DNA of 64,000 nucleotides, from contig CAWETL010000004.1 in the NCBI GenBank assembly GCA_963812085.1, positions 248,001 to 312,000 of the forward strand, in the 5' to 3' direction. This document shows, piece by piece, positions 16,536 to 24,960 of the stretch (position 1 is its first letter; the number at the start of each line of letters is the position of its first letter). A program made the position numbers and the translations under genes. Under the pieces are notes generated by a model that saw nothing but the letters and a program-made list of their open reading frames with translations, was not told where the DNA came from and did no database searches. This DNA comes from SPDF01 sp963812085 (GTDB taxonomy: Bacteria > Gemmatimonadota > Gemmatimonadetes > Gemmatimonadales > GWC2-71-9).

Positions 16536-18077
16536 CTACCTGTTCCGGCCGTAGCGCTCGTGACTCGACACCCAGTCGGAGGAGGAGATCGCCGAGGCCA
16601 GCGAGATCTCGCCCGCCAGCACGACGCCGGCGATGATCTCCGCCAGCTGGTTCACCTTGCCCCGCCCCTTGCATCCGAGCATCTCGAGACATTCCGACTG
16701 CGTCGGCAGTCCGGTGCCGCCACCGTGGGTCGCGATGATCAGCGACGGGATCGTGATCGAGAGGTACATGTCGCGGTTGGGCGTCAGCTCGGCGTAGAGG
16801 ATGGCGGCGGAGGACTCCGCCACGTTCGCCACGTCCTGGCCCGTCGCGATGAACATCGCGGTGATGCCGTTGGCGGAGTGGGCCCCGTTGTTGTTCGCGC
16901 CGCTGATGAAGGCGCCGACGTTCGCCACGCCGTGGTGGTACACGAGGCTCTCGGGCTCGACCCGCATCTGCTGGATGAGGACGTCCCGCGGCACCGTGAC
17001 CTCGGCGGTCACCCGCTTGCCGCGGGTGCGCATGATGTTGATCTGCGAGGCCTTCTTGTCGGTCGCGAAGTTGGATTCGAGGTAGAAGTGCTTGATCCCG
17101 GCGAAGTTGTCGAGGATCCAGCTGCAGGCGGCGAAGGTGGCGCGGCCCACCATGTTCTGGCCGGCGGCGTCTCCCGTGCTGTAGTTGAAACGCAGGAAGA
17201 CGAACTTGTTGGCCTGGTACGGGTCGATGTACTGCAGCTTCGCCACGCTCGACGTGGCCTCGGCCTCCTCGCGGATCTTGGGCAGGAACTCGGCCACCCA
17301 GGCGACGAACTCACGCCCCGCCCGCGCGTCGTCGAACACGAACACCGGGGCGCGCTGCATCGCGTCCCCCACGACGGTGCAACGCGCGCCACCGGAGAGG
17401 TTGACGACCTTGATCCCACGGTTGTAGGAGGCCACCAGCGTGCCCTCCGAGGTCGCCATGGGGACCAGGAAGTCGCCCTTGGCGTGCTCGCCCAGGATGG
17501 TGATCGGCCCGGCAAGGCCCAGGGGGACTTGCGCCACCCCGATGAAATGCTCGCAGTTGCCCTTCGTCAGGTGCGGGTCGAACGAGTGCTTGGTCACGTG
17601 GTTCAGCCGGGCGCCCGTCTGCTCCGTCACGAACTCCTGCCGGGCGCGGATCGCCTTGTCGCTGTAGTCGTCCTCGCCGTCCCTCGGGATCCGGACCAGG
17701 GTCTGGGAGCCCTCCTGGATGGTGTCCTCCACGTCGAAGCTCAGCTTGCCGAAGGGCTTGGTCTTGACGCTGAGCTCGATGGTGTGCTTGCCCGGCCCGA
17801 CCGGCGGGCGCGCCGCCACCAGGGTGAGCAGCATGCCGAGGGGAAAGGTGATCGGCGTCTCCGGCGACACTCCGGCGGCCGGCGCGATCCGACCGTCCGG
17901 AAGGTGGACCGCCACGTCCTCGAGGCGCACCGGGATCCCGTCCACGACGACCGACAGCACCGCCGTGATCTCGGCATTGCTCAGGCGGTTCTTGATGCCG
18001 AAACGGACCCCCCGTTCCACGTTGGTCAGGCTGCCGAGGGTGTAGAGCTTCTTGAGTAGAAGGGTCGGGATGAACAT
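16536..18077 (-). CDS. Hydroxymethylglutaryl-CoA reductase with N-terminal extension
   Basis: A 513-residue protein. The reductase domain starts near residue 150 and keeps all four catalytic positions: Glu in NCEHFIGVAQVPLGLAGP, Lys in FATDKKASQIN, Asp in TGQDVANVAES and the C-terminal His in SSHERYG. SEGTLVASYNRG and THGGGTGLPTQ are class-I-type motifs. The first ~140 residues are a soluble extra domain (KTKPFGKLSFDVEDT at its end) rather than the membrane region of eukaryotic enzymes. HMG-CoA reductase makes mevalonate; no other mevalonate gene is in the window. ATG 18077 has GGAG a few bases upstream. A longer frame upstream is not protein-like. Confidence 0.88.
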   Translation of the reverse strand: MFIPTLLLKKLYTLGSLTNVERGVRFGIKNRLSNAEITAVLSVVVDGIPVRLEDVAVHLPDGRIAPAAGVSPETPITFPLGMLLTLVAARPPVGPGKHTIELSVKTKPFGKLSFDVEDTIQEGSQTLVRIPRDGEDDYSDKAIRARQEFVTEQTGARLNHVTKHSFDPHLTKGNCEHFIGVAQVPLGLAGPITILGEHAKGDFLVPMATSEGTLVASYNRGIKVVNLSGGARCTVVGDAMQRAPVFVFDDARAGREFVAWVAEFLPKIREEAEATSSVAKLQYIDPYQANKFVFLRFNYSTGDAAGQNMVGRATFAACSWILDNFAGIKHFYLESNFATDKKASQINIMRTRGKRVTAEVTVPRDVLIQQMRVEPESLVYHHGVANVGAFISGANNNGAHSANGITAMFIATGQDVANVAESSAAILYAELTPNRDMYLSITIPSLIIATHGGGTGLPTQSECLEMLGCKGRGKVNQLAEIIAGVVLAGEISLASAISSSDWVSSHERYGRNR

Positions 18078-18230
18078 GCAGAGCTCCAAGGCCGGGACAA
18101 GGCGGAATCGGTTCGGGGACCACCCTGTATCTATCACGAAATCAACGACTTCGCCAGCGGAGCCGGGGCCGCAAGGGCCCGGGTCGGCGGGAGCGGGGGA
18201 CCCGGTCGCCGGGGGGGCCGGAGCCTCCGA

Positions 18231-18282
18231 TTGCCGCGATGCGGCAAAGTCGGGTTGACATTTTGCCGCACTGCGGTATATT
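18231..18282 (+). promoter_or_regulatory. Promoter with two PhaR-type operator palindromes
   Basis: A good sigma-70-type promoter, TTGACA (18255-18260), 16-base spacer and TATATT (18277-18282), drives the PhaR-like gene. A perfect palindrome TTGCCGC-GAT-GCGGCAA (18231-18247) lies just upstream of the -35 box. A near copy, TTGCCGC-ACT-GCGGTAT (18263-18279), fills the spacer between -35 and -10. The two are 32 bases apart, three helical turns, so one protein could occupy both. TGC-rich sites of this kind are known for PhaR autorepression, which I infer here. Confidence 0.75.
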
Positions 18283-18304
18283 CCGGGCACTTCAAGGGGG
18301 ATGC

Positions 18305-18781
18305 ATGGCCCGGCTGGTCAAGCGCTACGGCGGCGGAAGCCGCAAACTCTACGACACTGAGGAGAGCCGGTACGTCTCGCTCGACGAGGTGGCGGAATGG
18401 GTGCGCGAGGGTCAGGACGTGCAGGTGCTGGACAGCGCCACGGCCGAGGATGTGACCCGGCAGGTGCTGGCCCAGATCATCCTCGAAGGGGAAAAGCAGG
18501 GCGTGTCGCTCCTCTCGGCCGACCTCTTTCACGAGGTCATCCGGCGGGGCGAGGCGGCGCTGAGCGCCCGGATGGAGCAGCTGCAGGAGGGAGTGGACCG
18601 GCTCTTCAAGGCGTCGGTCGACCACCTGCCGCCGGTCCGCGAGGCGCGAGACGAGATGGACGCCCTCCGCGAGGGCATCGCGGGACTCGAGCGCGCCCTC
18701 CGGGACATCGAATCCGCCGCGCCCCGGGCAGGGAAGGGCAGGAAGAGTACAACGTCCCGGCGCCGCCGGGCTGAGGGATAG
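18305..18781 (+). CDS. phaR: PhaR-type polyhydroxyalkanoate regulator
   Basis: A 158-residue protein with the PHB/PHA accumulation regulator DNA-binding domain at residues 1-65: IKRYGGGSRKLYDT-like start (here VKRYGGGSRKLYDTEES), YVSLDEVAEWVREGQDV, and DVTRQVLAQIILEGEK. The rest is helical with a basic C-terminus (KSTTSRRRRA). PhaR binds both DNA and PHA granules and represses phasin genes. ATG 18305 was preferred to a longer frame because a G-rich ribosome site (AAGGGGG) precedes it. Followed 66 bases later by a phasin. Confidence 0.85.
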   Translation: MARLVKRYGGGSRKLYDTEESRYVSLDEVAEWVREGQDVQVLDSATAEDVTRQVLAQIILEGEKQGVSLLSADLFHEVIRRGEAALSARMEQLQEGVDRLFKASVDHLPPVREARDEMDALREGIAGLERALRDIESAAPRAGKGRKSTTSRRRRAEG

Positions 18782-18847
18782 AACGAGGAAGCGCAGTACC
18801 AACCCAGAACCACCGGGCCGTTCACAGCCCGTCACCAGGAGGAAGTT

Positions 18848-19258
18848 ATGCCACGCACGACTCGCAATTCCACGGCCCTGACCGTGAGGGACAACGCCCA
18901 GCACATCTGGCTCGCCGGCCTCGGCGCGCTGGCCACCGCTGGCGAAGAGGGCAGCAAGGTGTTCGATGATCTCGTCGTCAAGGGCGCCAAGCTCGAGAAG
19001 ACCGGCCGCGCCCGCCTCGAGAAGGTGCTTTCCAAGGCCCAGGGCCGTGCCCGCGTGCTGCGCGGCGAAGCCGAAGGCGCCATGGACAAGTTCCGGGCCC
19101 CGATCGATGCCGGGGTGTCGACCGCGCTCAACAAGCTCGGCGTGCCGACCCGCAAGGAAATCCTGACCCTGACCCGCCGGGTCGAAGAGTTGACCCGCAC
19201 GGTCCAGGGCACCAAGAAGCGGGCCGCCCGGAAGACGACTCGCCGCGCCGCCAAGTAA
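18848..19258 (+). CDS. Phasin-like PHA granule-associated protein (PhaF/PhaI type)
   Basis: A 136-residue helical protein of the poly(hydroxyalkanoate) granule-associated family: AQHIWLAGLGALATAGEEG near residue 18, a long amphipathic coiled-coil middle, VPTRKEILTLTRRVEELTR near 105 and a Lys/Arg/Ala-rich tail (KKRAARKTTRRAAK) like the histone-like tails of PhaF that bind DNA. AGGAGG lies 6 bases before the ATG. It coats PHA granules; together with the regulator upstream it indicates that the organism stores PHA. Confidence 0.82.
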   Translation: MPRTTRNSTALTVRDNAQHIWLAGLGALATAGEEGSKVFDDLVVKGAKLEKTGRARLEKVLSKAQGRARVLRGEAEGAMDKFRAPIDAGVSTALNKLGVPTRKEILTLTRRVEELTRTVQGTKKRAARKTTRRAAK

Positions 19259-19268
19259 GGGTCGCGCC

Positions 19269-20534
19269 ATGCCCGCCAAGGCGCGGCGCACAGGCAAACG
19301 CCGCCGGATCGGTCTCGCGCTGGCCGGCGGCGGCCCCGAGGGTGCCGTGTATGAAATCGGCGCCCTCCGGGCCTTGGACGAGGCGTGCGACGGCCTCAAC
19401 CTCCACGAACTCGACATCTACGTCGGCGTCAGCGCGGGGGCGTTCATCGCGTCGTCGCTCGCCAACGACCTGACCACGACGCAGATGGTGCGCGCGCTGG
19501 TCAAGCACGAGCCGGGTGAGCACCCGTTCGTGCCGCAGACGTTCTTCACCCCCAACTACCGCGAGTGGGCCCGGCGGAGCCTGATGCTTCCCCGCCTCTT
19601 CGCCGACGCGATGCTGGAGTTCCGGCGTGCGCCGGAGGAGCAGACGCTCTTCGAGTCGCTGACCAAGCTTGCGCGGGCGCTCCCGGTCGGCCTCTTCGAC
19701 AACGAGCCGATCCGGCGATACCTGCAGCGGACCTTCAGCATCAAGGGCCGCAGCGACGACTTCCGGAAGCTCCGGCAACGGTTGATCGTCGTCGCGACCG
19801 ATCTCGAGAGCGGCCGGCCGATTCTCTTTGGCCAGCCGGGATGGGACCACGTCCCGATCTCCACCGCGGTCCAGGCGAGCACCGCCATCCCGGGCTTCTA
19901 TCCGCCAGTCCGCATCGAGGGCCGGAACTGCGTCGACGGCATCCTGTTGAAGACGCTGCACGCGTCGGTGGCGCTGAAGGATGGCGTGGACCTCCTCCTT
20001 TGCGTGAACCCCCTCGTCCCCGCCGACCTGCGGGACGCGGTGGAGGCCGGGCAGTTGAAGGAGGGAGCGCTGCTCAAGAAGGGGCTCGCCACGGTCCTGA
20101 GCCAGACGGTCCGGACGCTCATCAACTCGCGGCTCGAGGTCGGGATGCGGGAGTACCAGACCCGGTTCCCGGAATCCGAAGTCCTGCTCTTCCAGCCGGA
20201 GCGGAACGAGTTCGACCTGTTCTTCAGTAACATCTTCAGCTTCCGTTCCCGCCGGCGGGTCGTCGAGCTCGCGTACGACGCCACGCGGCGGAACCTCCGG
20301 GCGCGCCGCAAGACCCTGGGCCCGATGCTCGCGGCCTACGGCATCACGCTCCGGGACGATATCCTGGACGAACCGCGGGACATCTGGATGAGTGTGGGCT
20401 TGGAGCAGTTCAGCGAGCGCGATCCGCTGACCAGCCAGTTCGCGACCGCCCTCGGCCGGCTGGAAGTGGCGACGACGAGCGAATTCGCCGTGGCGCCGGC
20501 GTCAGGCCGGCGGAAGCGGGGGGCGGGGAGGTAG
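19269..20534 (+). CDS. Patatin-like phospholipase/acyl hydrolase
   Basis: A 421-residue patatin-family lipid hydrolase. Oxyanion loop AGGGPEGAVYEIG (residues 18-30), nucleophile GVSAGAF near residue 58 and catalytic Asp in CVDGILL near 220 complete the Ser-Asp dyad. It starts 10 bases after the phasin stop, so it probably belongs to the PHA operon, where it may act on membrane lipids or the granule surface; that role is inferred only from position. The C-terminal ~150 residues are long for a bacterial patatin. Its last 33 bases overlap the end of the convergent acyltransferase. Confidence 0.85.
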   Translation: MPAKARRTGKRRRIGLALAGGGPEGAVYEIGALRALDEACDGLNLHELDIYVGVSAGAFIASSLANDLTTTQMVRALVKHEPGEHPFVPQTFFTPNYREWARRSLMLPRLFADAMLEFRRAPEEQTLFESLTKLARALPVGLFDNEPIRRYLQRTFSIKGRSDDFRKLRQRLIVVATDLESGRPILFGQPGWDHVPISTAVQASTAIPGFYPPVRIEGRNCVDGILLKTLHASVALKDGVDLLLCVNPLVPADLRDAVEAGQLKEGALLKKGLATVLSQTVRTLINSRLEVGMREYQTRFPESEVLLFQPERNEFDLFFSNIFSFRSRRRVVELAYDATRRNLRARRKTLGPMLAAYGITLRDDILDEPRDIWMSVGLEQFSERDPLTSQFATALGRLEVATTSEFAVAPASGRRKRGAGR

Positions 20535-21710
20535 CGGGCGGTCCGAGAGGCGCCACATGAAGGCGCCCTGTCGTTCTGCCCGCTCCGCCCGGGGGATGCC
20601 GCGGTACCCGCACGGCGGCCGGCGGAAGATGCGCGCGAGCGTCAGGAGCGGCCAGCCGAACGGCAGGTAAAACCCGATCAGGTCCCAGTCCCGCAGGATC
20701 CGGTGCAGCGCGCTGCGGGCCGGCGGGCGGTCAAAGTCCCGCGCGCGCCGCACGAACGCCACCGGCCATCCGGTCGGCAACACCCAGCGAAGCTTTCCCC
20801 ACCCCGCCTTCAACGCCTTCCAGAGATGCGGCCCGTCGTACGGTCGCTGGCCGTGGATGTTGACCAGTTCGTCCAGTTGAACCTGCATCTCCTGCCGCAC
20901 CCGCTCCGCCGTCCGCTGCAGCGTGGGCCGGTCCGGCTGCTCGAGGTCCGTCATCCCTGCCTGCTCCAGGTAGCCCGCCACGTCAATCGGCGCGCCGAGG
21001 ACGAAGATGGTGCGGGCAGGGAACGCGAGGTACCAGATCCACGGGAAGATGATGGCGAGGATTCCGGCGGGGAGCGGGAGGAACGGCACCCCGAAGGTGC
21101 GCTGCATGAGGCGGTCGAGCGGGGGAAAGACATACCCGAAGGGGTTGATCCATTCCGCGTTGATCATGTGCAGCGGCACCACCGGGGTCCGGTGCCTGGC
21201 CGCGAGCAGGACAAAGCTGGTGCTGAAGCGCTGCAGCTGGTAGCGGCGGTTGAATCCCTTCCCGATGCCGGGCACGCCCTCGGGGAAGTACAGGATCCGG
21301 TCCCCGCGCGTGAGCAGCCGGTCGAAGTTGTCGAACAGCATGTCCACGCCGCCGCCGCGCCGCCAGAAATCGTCCAGCCCGAAGGGGCGCATCCACCAGG
21401 TGTAGGAGAGCTCCTTTTCATACACCGCGCGGAGCTTCTTCCGCGGGTCGAATCCGTCGGCACGCCAGATCGCCGCGTCGAAGATGATCGCGTCGTAGGG
21501 AAAGGCGTTGCCGCTGTGGTTGGCGGCCACCACCACCGGCCCCTCCGCCGGGAGATTCTCCAGTCCGAAGATGGCCGGCCGGAAGTAGTGGTCGAGAATC
21601 GGCCCGACCACGTCGTCGACCATCGTCTTGGTGAAGGCGGGGTCGAACGGCTCCCACGGCTCCGGCGGTTCGATCGGCGGGGTGGCGGGCGAGGGGACGG
21701 GCGCGCGCAC
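20502..21710 (-). CDS. PlsC-like glycerophospholipid acyltransferase
   Basis: A 402-residue lysophospholipid acyltransferase-family protein. Block I is VAANHSGNAFPYDA near residue 55, with a longer spacing between His and Asp than the classic HX4D, as in NHSG-type branches. Block III is LYFPEGVPGIGKG near 130 and block IV VPLHMINAEW near 165. Hydrophobic segments lie near 190-220. GTG 21710 was chosen since it lies only 4 bases after the upstream UbiB-like stop; anything further upstream is a shadow of that gene. Likely transfers acyl chains to a lysolipid at the inner membrane. Substrate unknown. Confidence 0.78.
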   Translation of the reverse strand: MRAPVPSPATPPIEPPEPWEPFDPAFTKTMVDDVVGPILDHYFRPAIFGLENLPAEGPVVVAANHSGNAFPYDAIIFDAAIWRADGFDPRKKLRAVYEKELSYTWWMRPFGLDDFWRRGGGVDMLFDNFDRLLTRGDRILYFPEGVPGIGKGFNRRYQLQRFSTSFVLLAARHRTPVVPLHMINAEWINPFGYVFPPLDRLMQRTFGVPFLPLPAGILAIIFPWIWYLAFPARTIFVLGAPIDVAGYLEQAGMTDLEQPDRPTLQRTAERVRQEMQVQLDELVNIHGQRPYDGPHLWKALKAGWGKLRWVLPTGWPVAFVRRARDFDRPPARSALHRILRDWDLIGFYLPFGWPLLTLARIFRRPPCGYRGIPRAERAERQGAFMWRLSDRPLPPRPPLPPA

Positions 21711-21714
21711 CGGA

Positions 21715-23397
21715 TCAGCTGCCCTTGCGGACGGCGAGCACGAAGGCGATGACGAAGAACGGCACGTAGAACGGCCACGCTTGGGCGCCGACGAAGCCGA
21801 GGATGATCGCGCCGGAGACGAGCGAAAACCCGGCGATGAGCGTGCCGCGGAGCCCGGCGAAGGGATTTTCCGTGGTTCGCTTCGTGGTCTTTTCGAGCAC
21901 TCGAAGCCCTTCCGTGATGAGCAGCGGCATCTTGACCAGGGCGTCGACCAGGTCCGGGGCGCCCCGGAGGCCCTCCGTCGCCAGCCGGATCGGGCTGAAC
22001 TGCTGGACGAACACGCGCCGGACATGGCGCTTCGACACTTCCGCCACGTCGAACCCCGGTAGCAGCACCTGGCCGACGCCCTCGAACGTGATCAGTGCCT
22101 TGACCATCAGCACCATCTCCACCGGGAAGAACATCCGGTAGGCCGCCCCGCGGCTCACCGACTCCAGGATGAGCTGCCCCAGGGAGAAGCTGTCGAAGTT
22201 CGCGTTCCTCCGCCAGCGGCTGGAGATCTCCGCGACGTCACGGCGGAATCCGGCCGGATCGCCGCCGCGGCCCGGTTCCGCCGCCGCCGAGAGATAACGA
22301 GCCGCGTTCTCCGCGTCGCCCATGACGAGGGCGTAGTAGTAATAAAGGAGGGTGCGGCGGAGCTCGTCGTGCATCCGGCCGACCATCCCGAGGTCGATGA
22401 ACCCCGCCTTGGGCCCGTCGAGGACGATGAGATTGCCGGGATGGAGGTCGGCGTGGAAGAAGCCGTCCTTGTAGATCATCCGGATGATGGCCTCGGCGCC
22501 GAGGTCGACCAGGCGTTCGCGGTCCTCGAGCGACATCGCCTGCACCCGCTTCGAATCCGGGCGCTCCCCGTCGAAGAACTCCATCGTGAGGACCCGCTCC
22601 CCGCTGAATTCGCGATAGATCGTCGGGAAGACGATGTCGGGAGCATCGGCGAAATTCGCGGCGAACGTCTCCGCGTTGTCGGCTTCGCGGCGGAGGTCCA
22701 CTTCCCGAAGCGTGTATTCGGAGAACTCACGGATGATCCGCCTCGGCCCGTACCGGGGAAAGGCGATTTCCAGGACGAATCCGGCCATCCTGAGGAGCTT
22801 GGCGTCCCGACGCAGGATCGCCGGGATGCCGGGCTTGACCACCTTGATGATGACCGCGTCGCCGTCACGGGTGGTGGCGCGGTGCACCTGGCCGATCGAT
22901 GCGGAGCCGAGGGGGACCTCGTCGATCTGGAGGAACATGTCGTCGAGCGGCCGACCGAGCCGCTCGGTGATGAGTTCGCAGAAGAGCGGGAAGGGCACCG
23001 CGGGCAGCGTGCTGAGGAGGTGCTTCAACTCCTCCGTGACGGACTTCGGGAGGATGTCCTCGCGCAAGCTGAGGATCTGCCCGAGCTTGATGTACGTCGG
23101 GCCGAGCCGCTCCAGGCGACGGCGGAGCTGGACCGGAAACGGCAGGTCCCGGAGGCTCCGGTCCAGGAACGGCCGCGTGATCACGTTGATTACGCGGAGA
23201 AAGAAGAAACCGATCCCCTGGGTGTTTCCCGCCGCCTTCCGATTCGCCACGTCGACCGACAACGCGCCGAAGACCAGCCCAAAGAGATGCCGCTGCGTGG
23301 TCAGGAAGCGCCGGAAGAGGCCCTGCCTCGGCAGGGCCTGATACACCTCGAACGGGCTGGCGGTACCGGGCTCGGCAACAGCGGCGGGATGCGGCAT
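21715..23397 (-). CDS. UbiB/ABC1-family atypical kinase
   Basis: A 560-residue protein. KxGQ-type motif YIKLGQILSLR near residue 100, the Ala/Gly-rich nucleotide loop PLGSASIGQVH near 163, ExD segment EVDLRREADN near 225, catalytic HADLHPGNL near 307 and metal-binding DLGM near 327, followed by two C-terminal hydrophobic helices (near 520-555). UbiB/ABC1 proteins support quinone or lipid metabolism at the membrane. The PlsC-like gene follows after 4 bases, which points to a shared role in membrane lipids. Confidence 0.88.
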   Translation of the reverse strand: MPHPAAVAEPGTASPFEVYQALPRQGLFRRFLTTQRHLFGLVFGALSVDVANRKAAGNTQGIGFFFLRVINVITRPFLDRSLRDLPFPVQLRRRLERLGPTYIKLGQILSLREDILPKSVTEELKHLLSTLPAVPFPLFCELITERLGRPLDDMFLQIDEVPLGSASIGQVHRATTRDGDAVIIKVVKPGIPAILRRDAKLLRMAGFVLEIAFPRYGPRRIIREFSEYTLREVDLRREADNAETFAANFADAPDIVFPTIYREFSGERVLTMEFFDGERPDSKRVQAMSLEDRERLVDLGAEAIIRMIYKDGFFHADLHPGNLIVLDGPKAGFIDLGMVGRMHDELRRTLLYYYYALVMGDAENAARYLSAAAEPGRGGDPAGFRRDVAEISSRWRRNANFDSFSLGQLILESVSRGAAYRMFFPVEMVLMVKALITFEGVGQVLLPGFDVAEVSKRHVRRVFVQQFSPIRLATEGLRGAPDLVDALVKMPLLITEGLRVLEKTTKRTTENPFAGLRGTLIAGFSLVSGAIILGFVGAQAWPFYVPFFVIAFVLAVRKGS

Positions 23398-23430
23398 CAG
23401 TCTCTAATAACCCGGTTCACGCGGGGCGCG

Positions 23431-24960
23431 TCAAGAGGAGGGCGCATCGGGCAGTTCCCGCGCGTAGGCGGGGAAACGAGAGCGCATCTCGCGCCCGAGT
23501 AGTCCGCCATGGCCGAGGCCGGCGACAGACTCCGCCGTGAGGATCTCGCCGGTCATCATTCGCGGCAACAACAAGTCGGCCACCGTGGCCATGCCGAAGG
23601 CGCCGCACCGGGGCAGCCCGAGAATCTGGCTGTTCCCGAAGCGGCCGAGCCAGAGCATCGAGCCGGGATGGGCCGGGACACCGCGACGGACGACGCTCCC
23701 GCCGAGCGCGTCGAGGGCGGCGAAGAACGGAGCGAGCACGTCACCCGCGGACACGCCGCCGACGAGCAGCACAGGCACCTGTCGCTGGTGGGCCAGCTCC
23801 TCCAGGGCCGCACGCGCCGCCGCCTCGGCGCTCGCCGGGTCCTCGGATGCGACGTCCCAGGTGCCCAGGAAGGTGCCGCCCAGCGACTCGGCCCGGAGCC
23901 GCGAGGCCGCTTCGAAGCGGGCCCGCGCGTCGGCGCCGAGTGGTTCGGCCACGAGCGACGCCACACTGGCGCCGGTGTACGCCGCGACGTCGATGAGCGG
24001 GGCGTGCTCGCGGGCGCGCCGCACGCCCTCGTCCACCGCAGCCAGCGGAACAATGTGCGGCGCCACCTTGACGCTTGCGATCACCTCGCCCGCCTCGACC
24101 GGCTGCCACACCCAGCGCGTGAAGACCTCGAGCGGATCGACGGCATTGACCTGCGCCAGTCCGGCAGGGGAAAGGGTGAGGACGCCTCGCCGCGCGGCGA
24201 CCACGTCCACCCGGCTCTGGTGCGGCGCGAGCGCCGAGGCCCCGGGTCCGATGACGGCGGCGGCGAGGCGCAGCGCCGCCTCCTCCTCGTGCAATTCGTG
24301 CGTGTCGGCCCAGGCGAGCCGGACGGGGCCGGGGATCGCTCCCAACCGGGCGGCGGCAAAGAGGGCCACCGCGTCCGCCGCGTCGAGGCGCCGTCCCTTG
24401 CCAAGGGTGCGATCATCGAGGTCGATTCCGGCCAGCACGACGGCGCCGGGAAGGGCGTCGGCCGGGAGGGCCAGGAGCTCAGCGGCGGTGAGGCGATAGG
24501 CGCCGGTCCGCGGGGCCGCGGCCAGGCGGGTCGCCACGTTCTCCCAGAACGTCTCGGTGAACCGGCGCAGCACATCCTCCACCATCCCGCGGCCGAACTT
24601 GGCCAGCATGCCGTGGACGCCGGTGGTCGAGCGCCATTCGAGCCGGGTGCGCTCCGGCCCGATCGCTTCGAGCCGCACGGTGGTCTCCACGTCGAGCGTC
24701 GAGCCCGGCCCCGTGCCCTGCGCCCGAAGCCGCAGGCTTTCCGGGTGGACCAGGTCGTGCAACTCCGCCTCCAGCACCACCTGCACGCGGATCAGTCCCG
24801 AGCCCACGCCGCACTTCACGCTGTAGCGTCCGGGCCCCCGGACCTCGAACGACTCAGCGCCCGGGGTGCACGCGGCCAGCGTGTCCCCGTCCTGCAGGTG
24901 GCGCCAGACCGCCTCACGAGGGGAGGGGAGTTCCGGAGAGCCGCCGAATTCGAAGATCAT
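23431..24960 (-). CDS. CoxG-like SRPBCC domain fused to a molybdopterin-binding domain
   Basis: A 509-residue two-domain protein. Residues 1-150 are a CoxG/SRPBCC hydrophobic-pocket domain (TLAACTPGAESFE near 27, GMLAKFGRGMVEDVLRRF near 120). Residues ~160-500 look like a MoeA/CinA-type molybdopterin-binding module: VLLVGGVSAGDVLAPFFAAL near 395, then GSMLWLGRFGNSQILGLP near 430. CoxG helps mature CO dehydrogenase-type Mo hydroxylases, so a fusion to a cofactor-binding module suits a maturation factor. ATGA overlap with MocA upstream. No hydroxylase subunits are in the window. Confidence 0.75.
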   Translation of the reverse strand: MIFEFGGSPELPSPREAVWRHLQDGDTLAACTPGAESFEVRGPGRYSVKCGVGSGLIRVQVVLEAELHDLVHPESLRLRAQGTGPGSTLDVETTVRLEAIGPERTRLEWRSTTGVHGMLAKFGRGMVEDVLRRFTETFWENVATRLAAAPRTGAYRLTAAELLALPADALPGAVVLAGIDLDDRTLGKGRRLDAADAVALFAAARLGAIPGPVRLAWADTHELHEEEAALRLAAAVIGPGASALAPHQSRVDVVAARRGVLTLSPAGLAQVNAVDPLEVFTRWVWQPVEAGEVIASVKVAPHIVPLAAVDEGVRRAREHAPLIDVAAYTGASVASLVAEPLGADARARFEAASRLRAESLGGTFLGTWDVASEDPASAEAAARAALEELAHQRQVPVLLVGGVSAGDVLAPFFAALDALGGSVVRRGVPAHPGSMLWLGRFGNSQILGLPRCGAFGMATVADLLLPRMMTGEILTAESVAGLGHGGLLGREMRSRFPAYARELPDAPSS

